Assembly (NCBI GenBank): GCA_036481345.1
Contig: JAZGHU010000041.1
Span: 1-27,004, forward strand
DNA length: 27,004 nt
Direction: 5' to 3'
Source: JAAOYC01 sp036481345
GTDB lineage: Archaea; Nanobdellota; Nanobdellia; Woesearchaeales; WJKL01
Below, piece by piece: positions 6,348 through 12,631 of the stretch (position 1 is its first letter; each line of letters begins with the position of its first letter). A program made the translations under genes and the position numbers. The notes below the pieces were generated by a model, which saw only the letters and a program-made list of their open reading frames with translations, made no database searches and was not told the origin of the DNA.

Positions 6348-7442
6348 TTAAAAATTAAAAAAACTTTTTTTCTTTACTGTTTTATCAAAATTCTTTAACA
6401 GATCTTTTTGTTTTTTTGTTAATTTCTTAGGTGTTTCTATTATAACTCTAACTAACTGATCTCCAGAGCCTGCCCCATGCAGATGAGGTATTCCCTTTCC
6501 TCTCATCTTAAATGTTGTATGTGACTGTGTTCCTGAAGGAATCTTTAATTCTGCTTTTCCTTTCAAAGTTGGAACATCTATTTTTGCTCCTAATGCTGCT
6601 TGTGAAAAACTAAGTGGAATCTCTAGATAGATATCATCTCCATCTCTTTCAAAGATTTTATGTTCCTGAACATGGAGTATTATGTATAAATCTCCTGTTT
6701 CAGCTCCTCTTTCTCCAGCTTCTCCTGCTCCAGTTATCCTAAGATTAGTTCCTGTTTCGGCTCCTGCTGGAATCTTGATTTCTAATTCAGATGTTTTTCT
6801 TATATTTCCCTGTCCTCTGCATGTTTGACAGATATGTTTTATTGATGTTCCTTGTCCTTTGCAGGTTGGACATGCTGATTGAGTTGAAAACACTCCAAAT
6901 GGAGTTCTCGCAGTTCTTCTTACAAAACCATTTCCATTACATTCAGGACATTCAATAACATCTTCTTTTGAACGAGCTCCAGTCCCTTTACATTCAGGGC
7001 ATTTTACAGTATGAGGAACTTTAATTGTCTTTTCAGTTCCTTCTGCAGCTTCTTCTAGCGTAATTTCCATATCATATCTTAAATCAGAACCTCTTTTTGG
7101 CCCTCTTCTACGTCTTCCTCCAAATAATCCTCCTCCGAAGAAAGACTCAAAAATAGAATCAAAATCAAATCCCTGACCCCCCATATCTCTAAAATCAAAC
7201 CCGCCTGCTCCAAATGGAGAATCAGCTGTTCCAAATTGATCATACTGGCTTCTTTTTTCATCATCAGCCAATACAGCAGCTGCTTCATTTATTTCCTTGA
7301 ATTGATCTTCATATTCCTGCTTTTTCTCTTCAGGAGCCCTATCTGGATGAAACTTCATAGCTAACTTCTTGTAAGCTTTCTTTATCTCTTCCTTTGTTGC
7401 GTTCTTATCAACGCCCAGTATTTTATAATAGTCTTTTGTCAT
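6348..7442 (-). CDS. dnaJ: Chaperone DnaJ (type I Hsp40)
   Basis: A 364-aa co-chaperone that delivers substrates to DnaK and stimulates its ATPase. The J domain is residues 1-70 with HPD at 32-34. A Gly/Phe-rich linker follows (about 71-112). The zinc-finger domain has four CxxCxGxG repeats at 148-155, 165-172, 191-198 and 205-212, and the C-terminal substrate domains run from about 215 to 340. All key residues are present, so it should be functional. It is the last gene of the minus-strand run beginning at 12575 and is separate from the grpE-dnaK operon. It starts ten bases after the SDR stop. A nine-codon copy of a dnaJ start lies upstream of the SDR at 8192-8218. Confidence 0.97.
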   Translation of the reverse strand: MTKDYYKILGVDKNATKEEIKKAYKKLAMKFHPDRAPEEKKQEYEDQFKEINEAAAVLADDEKRSQYDQFGTADSPFGAGGFDFRDMGGQGFDFDSIFESFFGGGLFGGRRRRGPKRGSDLRYDMEITLEEAAEGTEKTIKVPHTVKCPECKGTGARSKEDVIECPECNGNGFVRRTARTPFGVFSTQSACPTCKGQGTSIKHICQTCRGQGNIRKTSELEIKIPAGAETGTNLRITGAGEAGERGAETGDLYIILHVQEHKIFERDGDDIYLEIPLSFSQAALGAKIDVPTLKGKAELKIPSGTQSHTTFKMRGKGIPHLHGAGSGDQLVRVIIETPKKLTKKQKDLLKNFDKTVKKKSFFNF

Positions 7443-7452
7443 TTTTGTATAT

Positions 7453-8145
7453 TCATTTATTTAGTGGTCTTTTTATAATTAAATCAGTTTCAGGATTGTC
7501 TGATCTTAGATTATCAATTACTTTTTTTGCAACAGGATCTACTTCCATGTATTCATCTAAATCAGCAGGATATTTTTCTTTATATATTTCGGTCTTCATC
7601 CCTCCAGGAAATACTCCAAATATCTTTAAATTTGAATCTTTTATCTCTTTTCGTATAGATTCGGTTAAACCTTTAATTGCAAATTTCGAAGATGAATATG
7701 CTGAAATCCCAGGTTTTCCCTCAAGACCAGCAGTAGAATTAATATTAATTATTGATCCTTTATTTTTTTTCTTCATATATGAAAGTGCAATCTGAGACCC
7801 ATAAAAATATCCAAAAAAGTTAATATCAAATAGTTTATGCAATTTAGAAATATCAATATTTTCAACAAGATTTGGTGCTATCTGGATACCTGCATTATTA
7901 ATCCAAATATCTATTTTATGATATTTATCAAAAACGTATCTACCCAATTTTTGAACATCTTTTATCAAAGTAACGTCTGCTAAAAAATAATCACAAGATA
8001 ATTCTTTTGCAGTATTTTTAAGAGGCTTTTCATCATTGCTGCTAATAACCACCTTAGAACCTTCTGAAATAAAATATTTAGCTAAAGCTTTACCAAATCC
8101 TTTACTGCCTCCAGTTATAACAACAACTTCTTCTTTAAGTTTCAT
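7453..8145 (-). CDS. Short-chain dehydrogenase/reductase (SDR)
   Basis: A 230-aa classical SDR oxidoreductase. The Rossmann NAD(P)-binding motif is TGGSKGFG (11-18), with NNAG at 83-86 and the catalytic set Ser137, Tyr150 and Lys154 (YSSSK). The substrate cannot be told from the sequence. GGAGG lies about ten bases before the ATG on the minus strand. The gene is wedged between a 42-aa membrane-peptide gene and dnaJ, and the sequence just upstream retains a dnaJ-like beginning, so the SDR looks like an insertion at the dnaJ start. It ends in TGA ten bases before dnaJ. Confidence 0.9.
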   Translation of the reverse strand: MKLKEEVVVITGGSKGFGKALAKYFISEGSKVVISSNDEKPLKNTAKELSCDYFLADVTLIKDVQKLGRYVFDKYHKIDIWINNAGIQIAPNLVENIDISKLHKLFDINFFGYFYGSQIALSYMKKKNKGSIININSTAGLEGKPGISAYSSSKFAIKGLTESIRKEIKDSNLKIFGVFPGGMKTEIYKEKYPADLDEYMEVDPVAKKVIDNLRSDNPETDLIIKRPLNK

Positions 8146-8191
8146 TTTTTTGATTCCTCCACTTCTTAATACAATTTTTTGATGTAAACTG

Positions 8192-8218
8192 TAATATCTT
8201 ATAATAATCTTTGCTCAT
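8192..8218 (-). pseudogene. Remnant of a dnaJ start
   Basis: One base after the stop of the 42-aa membrane gene, the minus strand reads MSKDYYKIL; true DnaJ begins MTKDYYKIL. After these nine codons the resemblance ends, and the frame closes at 8135 inside the SDR. Several synonymous differences show it is not a very recent copy. It is explained most simply by insertion of the SDR gene at an ancestral dnaJ start. Confidence 0.5.
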
Positions 8219-8219
8219 T

Positions 8220-8348
8220 TTATTTGCCTTTAATGAATTGATATACACCAATAGCTACCCCCATTATAACCAATACTGCTATTATTCCAATAAATAATGG
8301 GCTAATTGCATTGGGTACTTGTCCTGGTGTTATTGATGAATTTATCAT
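8220..8348 (-). CDS. 42-aa single-pass membrane peptide
   Basis: A small ORF with one hydrophobic segment (residues about 16-37, 'SPLFIGIIAVLVIMGVAIGV') followed by a short basic tail (KGK). The N-terminal 15 residues are polar and probably extracytoplasmic. Its ATG overlaps the TGA of the histidine-phosphatase gene by four bases (ATGA), which supports real, coupled translation. I do not recognise it. It could be a small membrane subunit or a regulator. Confidence 0.6.
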   Translation of the reverse strand: MINSSITPGQVPNAISPLFIGIIAVLVIMGVAIGVYQFIKGK

Positions 8349-8878
8349 TTTACTTCATACTCCCATCCCGGCTTCCACTTTCCTGATTTTCTCCAGTCTG
8401 TTTCAATTGCAGTTTTCCATGTTTTTTTATTCAATACAACTTCAATTGCTAATTGAGGCCCTTGGTGTGCAACAATAGTAATATGTTTTCCATCATAATT
8501 TTTAATCAAATCATTTAAGAAACTTTGGATTCTTTTCTCAACATCCTTATAACTTTCTCCATTTGGATATGGTGTATCAATGAAATCAATTATGTTCCAA
8601 TCTTTTTTTGCACCATTCCAATCTCCATAATTGCATTCTCTTAATCTTTCATCTTGGATTATTTCTATTTCTTTTCCAAATGATAATTCAGCAGAATCAA
8701 TTGCTCTTTTCAAATCAGATGTAAAAATAACATCAAATTTAGCTTTGATTAAAGAAGGCAATTCTTTTGACTGTTTTATCCCTAATTCTGATAACTCTCC
8801 TGGATTCCATCCAGTAGCTTTATGCTCTTCATTATCCGTTGTTGTTCCATGAACAAAATAAGTTATCTTAACTGACAT
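8345..8878 (-). CDS. Histidine phosphatase superfamily protein, altered RHG motif
   Basis: A 177-aa homologue of the phosphoglycerate mutase/phosphatase superfamily. It keeps the phospho-accepting His10, Arg58 in TSDLKRA (54-60), Glu81 in LRECNYGDWNG and the second His138 (VAHQG). The usual RHG is VHG: the Arg before His10 is missing ('YFVHGTTTDNE'). The protein may have reduced or different activity. The ATG at 8878 is preferred over a TTG at 8896 because GAGGAT lies just upstream and the alignment to the family begins there. It overlaps the end of the HD gene by 11 bases and the membrane-peptide gene by four. Confidence 0.8.
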   Translation of the reverse strand: MSVKITYFVHGTTTDNEEHKATGWNPGELSELGIKQSKELPSLIKAKFDVIFTSDLKRAIDSAELSFGKEIEIIQDERLRECNYGDWNGAKKDWNIIDFIDTPYPNGESYKDVEKRIQSFLNDLIKNYDGKHITIVAHQGPQLAIEVVLNKKTWKTAIETDWRKSGKWKPGWEYEVK

Positions 8879-9425
8879 TTTCTTTAATATCCTCAAAAGT
8901 TATCCTTGCCTTATTAAATATCTCTTTTTCTAATGCTTTTACCATTGGTTTTGATTTATAGAAAACTTCTTTTTCTTCTGGATGGTCTTTATACCAAAGT
9001 TCAAATCTTTTATCATTATACCAAAGTTCAAATCTTTTATCTACACCAATAATTTCATGTTTTATTATTTTATCCGAGTATAATATTATTTTTTCTTCCC
9101 ATTTTTTTAGTGGATCTTTTAAAATTGTTTCTAATGCGTGTTTTTTTATTAAACTACATATTTCCTCATCAATACCTTCTTTTTGACACATCTCATAACC
9201 AGCAAGAGAGTGTTCTTTTCCTGTTTCTCTTGCTTCATGTTTTCCAATATCATGAAGCAAAGCAGCTCTGCTTAACTTCTCAAGATCAACTTTCTCTCCA
9301 TTCTCAACTAATTTCTTTCCAATAAACAAAGCAACTTTCTCAACTAACAAAGTATGAACTAACTTACGTTCCTTTATATGTTGTTTATGCAGTAATTCAA
9401 GGCACTGCTGTCTGTTTGGTATCAT
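8868..9425 (-). CDS. HD-domain phosphohydrolase
   Basis: A 185-aa protein with an HD fold for metal-dependent phosphohydrolysis of nucleotides or phosphates: His24, HD at 58-59 (LLHDIGKHEA), His72 (EHSLAGYE), His96 and Asp118 (YSDKI). The ATG at 9425 is chosen because GGAG lies eight bases upstream; an earlier TTG at 9464 has no such support. Residues 129-136 and 138-145 are an exact DKRFELWY duplication produced by a 27-bp tandem repeat. It overlaps the upstream orphan by 29 bases and the downstream phosphatase by 11, so three genes are translationally linked. HD followed by a histidine phosphatase suggests nucleotide or phosphate metabolism; the substrate is unknown. Confidence 0.85.
   Translation of the reverse strand: MIPNRQQCLELLHKQHIKERKLVHTLLVEKVALFIGKKLVENGEKVDLEKLSRAALLHDIGKHEARETGKEHSLAGYEMCQKEGIDEEICSLIKKHALETILKDPLKKWEEKIILYSDKIIKHEIIGVDKRFELWYNDKRFELWYKDHPEEKEVFYKSKPMVKALEKEIFNKARITFEDIKENVS
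8989..9041. repeat. 27-bp tandem duplication inside the HD gene
   Basis: Positions 8989-9014 are identical to 9016-9041 (period 27 bp). The duplication keeps the frame and adds nine residues. Exact identity at the DNA level implies it is recent. Confidence 0.9.
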
Positions 9426-9771
9426 GTTTTTTCTCCTTTTTCTGAGCCATATAATTTTCAGCAAATCTTTTTAAATATTCTAGTGATCTGTCTCTAAATT
9501 TAGCATTCAATGACTTAAAAGTCATATCACTATGATCATTGGTATATTGAATAAAGAAGTCCTTTAATGCTGGAAAATGACAAGCATATGTTGCTACTTC
9601 AGTAAGTCTAGCACATTGACACTCTCGTGCTGACTCTGGATTATTGCAGATGTATTCAATAGAACTATTCTCATCTCCAACAATCATCTCGCCTGGAAAA
9701 TTAGCTACAATATTCTCCTGACATTTTCCTGCTGCCTCTGTTCCTTCTCTATATTCAAGTCGTTTCTTCAT
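9397..9771 (-). CDS. Orphan Cys-containing protein
   Basis: A 124-aa protein I do not recognise. It has five cysteines (17, 42, 50, 52 and 64), with CQC at 50-52 and a YAC at 62-64, and a long charged C-terminal helix ending in a Lys-rich tail (KKEKKHD). No signal peptide or TM segment is seen. It starts one base after the 65-aa membrane-protein stop and overlaps the HD gene by 29 bases, so it belongs to the same transcript. The cysteines could bind metal, but there is no matching known motif. Confidence 0.65.
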   Translation of the reverse strand: MKKRLEYREGTEAAGKCQENIVANFPGEMIVGDENSSIEYICNNPESARECQCARLTEVATYACHFPALKDFFIQYTNDHSDMTFKSLNAKFRDRSLEYLKRFAENYMAQKKEKKHDTKQTAVP

Positions 9772-9772
9772 T

Positions 9773-9970
9773 TTATTTTTTCACAATTAATATTACATTT
9801 GTTATAGCCATTATAAAGGTAGCTATTGACATAACTATTGTAGATATAACTAATACTTTAGTCCAAACCATATTCTTTTTTTGCCATTTTTCGTATTGTT
9901 CTATTTTTTCATTATGTTTTCTATTTGGAAATATGTTTTGGATGGGTTTTGGAAGTGGATCGAGGTTCAT
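9773..9970 (-). CDS. 65-aa protein with C-terminal membrane helix
   Basis: A small protein with a charged N-terminal half (residues 1-36, including 'NEKIEQYEKWQKKN') and one transmembrane segment (about 37-62, 'VLVISTIVMSIATFIMAI'), ending VKK. The arrangement suggests a membrane-anchored partner. Its start codon overlaps the stop of the 290-aa membrane protein by four bases, so the two are coupled. I do not recognise the family. It could be an accessory or effector for the adjoining OLD nuclease unit, but nothing in the sequence proves this. Confidence 0.6.
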   Translation of the reverse strand: MNLDPLPKPIQNIFPNRKHNEKIEQYEKWQKKNMVWTKVLVISTIVMSIATFIMAITNVILIVKK

Positions 9971-10839
9971 TTTTTTCCATCCCCCATTAAATCTTTTAAA
10001 TATTTCATACTTGCGATAACTGAAAAAAATGAAAACGAAAGTACTGCAAATATCAATAGATTTTTTTGATGAATTCTTTCAAAATATATCTCTTCAGTTA
10101 TTGCTCTGAATTCTATGTCTCTACGATAGAATGTTGCAACATTTGAATTCTTATTAAAATGGTATTCTATATGGTATTTATTTTTTCCTTCTTTAACTGG
10201 AATATTAAATACTACATTATCTTCTTTATCTATTTCAAAATTGAGAAGATCAGATTGATTTCCATCCCTAAGAAGAATTCCTATTGGTTTAAAAGAAGAA
10301 TTGTGGTGGTTTAAATAACTAATGCATCTTAAATCATAAGATTCTACAAAGGTGTCAAAATAAGTATTGCATTTTATCTCTGAGCTTTTGTTAGTATTTG
10401 TGTGCTCTGAAGTAGGTAATTCAAACGTAAATTCATTATTTACTTTATAAGCATCGTTAATTATACTAAAACCAAAAATTGTAAATAAAGAGATTAATAA
10501 TATACAAGCAATTAAGTAATTATTGAATCTTTTAATAAAGTTCTTAACTTTAGTTTGGTCATCCTTTTCAAGATAGAAAAGAAGCATTGCTCTAAAAATG
10601 ATTAATATAATATAACTTGCAACAAATGTTGCGCCCAACATTAGAATAAAAGATGTATTGATTCCAAGGTTACTAAGATATTGTTCTGTTAAAGTTATCG
10701 ATAATAAAATAATTAATCCAAGAATTAGAATTATATTAATTAAAAGAAATATCCAATTATACTTTTTGGCAATATCGTCTAGTGAAATTAGTACTTTTTT
10801 AATTTTCTTCATTCTTTTAGTTTTTTTTGTTTTAGTCAT
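9967..10839 (-). CDS. Four-TM membrane protein next to OLD nuclease
   Basis: A 290-aa integral membrane protein with a very basic N-terminus (MTKTKKTKRMKKIKK), TM segments at about 29-49, 63-90 and 108-127, a 130-residue domain (about 130-258) on one side of the membrane with Cys157 and Cys172, a fourth TM at 260-278 and a short basic tail. The middle domain looks beta-rich. No enzymatic motif is recognised. The gene begins inside the OLD stop (ATGA) and ends in a four-base overlap with the 65-aa membrane gene. The three are therefore translated as a set. The role is unknown; a membrane effector or sensor is conceivable. Confidence 0.7.
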   Translation of the reverse strand: MTKTKKTKRMKKIKKVLISLDDIAKKYNWIFLLINIILILGLIILLSITLTEQYLSNLGINTSFILMLGATFVASYIILIIFRAMLLFYLEKDDQTKVKNFIKRFNNYLIACILLISLFTIFGFSIINDAYKVNNEFTFELPTSEHTNTNKSSEIKCNTYFDTFVESYDLRCISYLNHHNSSFKPIGILLRDGNQSDLLNFEIDKEDNVVFNIPVKEGKNKYHIEYHFNKNSNVATFYRRDIEFRAITEEIYFERIHQKNLLIFAVLSFSFFSVIASMKYLKDLMGDGKK

Positions 10840-12575
10840 TTTTTAACTAATGCAATTATTTTTTTTATGACTCCTTCTATTTCTCTTTTTTTTCTAGTTT
10901 CTTTTTGATTTTCTTTAATTTCTTTGGAAATAAATTCCCCTATTTTAATTGCGAATTCTGGTTTACTTAAATCAAATTCTTTATCTTCGCAAAGTCTTTG
11001 TAAAATCTTACTTATGTTTTTATTCTTAAATTTATCCTTATATTCATCTAATTCTTTTTGAGAAATTTTAATATCTAAATCGCTTTCTTTGGCTAAATCT
11101 TTTACACACATTATGAGTTCTTTTTCTGAAAGATTATCTTCTAATTCCCCATTATTCCATATATGATAATTCCCTTCTTCTAACAATCCTTGCCTTTTTA
11201 GATCTTCAATAGTGCTTTTTTTGTCTTCTTCAACATCTTTATCTAATATTATAAAGGAGGGAATGTTAGAATCTTGAACATGTTTTAAAAACGCAGTCAT
11301 ATATTTTAAAGCATCTTTTCCACCAACAGTGATTATTTTTATCCCACTTTCCTCCAAATCAATTCCTAAGGCTTGACTAACTAAAGGAATGATTTTTTCT
11401 TCAGATTCCCCTTCAACTAAAAGAACTGCACCAGAAAAGAAATAATCTTTATTCTCCATGCCTAAGAGAATTCTAGTTTTTTCAGGTAATTGGGTTTTTC
11501 CAATTTGTTCAATTTTAAGTTCCTTTGGTTTTTCTTCAAATAAGGCATATGTTGCTTTATTTTCCCCCATAAATGTGAAAATTGAGGAATGTGTTGTAAG
11601 AATAATTTGTTTCTCTTTTGATTGTTCAATTAGAAATTTTCTTAGTGTCCTTTGAGCTCCTGGGTGTAATTGAAGTTCTGGTTCATCCAATAATATTACA
11701 CTTTCATCGTTGACAACTAGACAATAAACTAGAAGTAAAAGTTGATGCAATCCTGTTCCTATAGTATCTATTGAGTATTCTCCAAAATAAATATCTACTT
11801 TTTCTCCATCCAATGTGGATCTTAATTTTCCTGCAGAAGGAACTATTGTTTCAATAATATCCTTAATAGTATCAAATTTATTATTATCTTCTTTATGAAT
11901 ACTACTTTTTAATTGTGTCAATGCGTTTTTTAAACTGAGTCCATCTTTAGTTTCTGTTTTTTGCTTTAAATATACTTCATCTACTAAGAATCTTTTTGTT
12001 GGAATAAGAATTATTTTCTTATTTACTAATTCTATCAAATTAATGATTATTTGGAAATGTTGTGTTCTCTCTATATTCCCACCAATATTACTAGTTGTTC
12101 CATTTTCTAAGAAATGCTCAAGATTTAAAAGTGTTCTTTTCCCACTTATATCGCACTCTAAGATTGCAGGGCCTCCTTGAATTGCTATTTGTTGTATTCT
12201 ATATGTTGTGTGAATTCCTGATTGAAGTTCTACTATGAAATTAATATTAAAAGATATTTTATTAGGGTAGTGTGCTTTGAATTTCTCAAATAGACTCTCT
12301 TTTCTTTTAAATAGGAATTCTAATTCCTTATTGGATAATAAGACATTCATTCCTATTTTAATAGCATTGTTGGCATCTTGGTTTTTATGTATCTTTATTA
12401 CTGGCTCTTTAGTTGAAAGTGTGGCAGACAAATTTTGTCTTAAAAAATCTATAGCTTCTATAAAATTTGATTTTCCTACGTTATTTTCCCCTAATAAACT
12501 CACAATATCCTCTATATCCTCTAGTTCACAATCCAGATTCTTATAATTCTCTATTGAGATTCTGTTTAACTTCAT
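10836..12575 (-). CDS. OLD-family ATPase/TOPRIM endonuclease
   Basis: A 579-aa OLD (overcoming lysogenization defect) protein. The N-terminal ABC-type ATPase has Walker A GENNVGKSN (29-37), a signature-like SIDTIGTGLHQ (268-278), Walker B VILLDEPE (293-300) with LHPGAQR and H-loop TTHS (327-330). The C-terminal TOPRIM nuclease domain has VEGESE (387-392), VGGKD (417-421) and LDKD (444-447), with ELEDNL at 477-482. The metal-binding acids are present. Such proteins cut DNA and often act in phage defence, for example GajA in Gabija. No UvrD-like helicase is next to it; instead two membrane genes follow with four-base overlaps. It lies directly downstream of the dnaK terminator; its own promoter is weak (AT-rich 12590-12605). 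Confidence 0.92.
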   Translation of the reverse strand: MKLNRISIENYKNLDCELEDIEDIVSLLGENNVGKSNFIEAIDFLRQNLSATLSTKEPVIKIHKNQDANNAIKIGMNVLLSNKELEFLFKRKESLFEKFKAHYPNKISFNINFIVELQSGIHTTYRIQQIAIQGGPAILECDISGKRTLLNLEHFLENGTTSNIGGNIERTQHFQIIINLIELVNKKIILIPTKRFLVDEVYLKQKTETKDGLSLKNALTQLKSSIHKEDNNKFDTIKDIIETIVPSAGKLRSTLDGEKVDIYFGEYSIDTIGTGLHQLLLLVYCLVVNDESVILLDEPELQLHPGAQRTLRKFLIEQSKEKQIILTTHSSIFTFMGENKATYALFEEKPKELKIEQIGKTQLPEKTRILLGMENKDYFFSGAVLLVEGESEEKIIPLVSQALGIDLEESGIKIITVGGKDALKYMTAFLKHVQDSNIPSFIILDKDVEEDKKSTIEDLKRQGLLEEGNYHIWNNGELEDNLSEKELIMCVKDLAKESDLDIKISQKELDEYKDKFKNKNISKILQRLCEDKEFDLSKPEFAIKIGEFISKEIKENQKETRKKREIEGVIKKIIALVKK

Positions 12576-12597
12576 TTTCGTTTCTTCATTTTAAATT

Positions 12598-12631
12598 AAA
12601 AAAATAAAGATAAGATTTACTTCTTATCTTT
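12598..12631 (-). terminator. dnaK terminator overlapping its stop codon
   Basis: On the minus strand AAAGATAAGA, loop AGTAAA and TCTTATCTTT form a 10-bp stem followed by ATTTTTTT. In plus coordinates the arms are 12606-12615 and 12622-12631. The loop contains the dnaK TAA. It separates dnaK from the OLD gene cluster. Confidence 0.75.

Noticed and set aside
8989..9041. CRISPR-like or minisatellite array
   Set aside because: Only two adjoining copies without spacers, inside a gene and in frame; a simple tandem duplication.
9773..9970. 65-aa membrane protein as a type I toxin
   Set aside because: It is embedded by a four-base overlap in a multi-gene run, has a long charged cytosolic part, and no antisense RNA promoter is visible.
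10836..12575. Assigning the OLD cluster to Gabija or PARIS
   Set aside because: There is no UvrD-like helicase (GajB) next to it, and the ATPase and TOPRIM domains are in one protein rather than split as in AriA/AriB.
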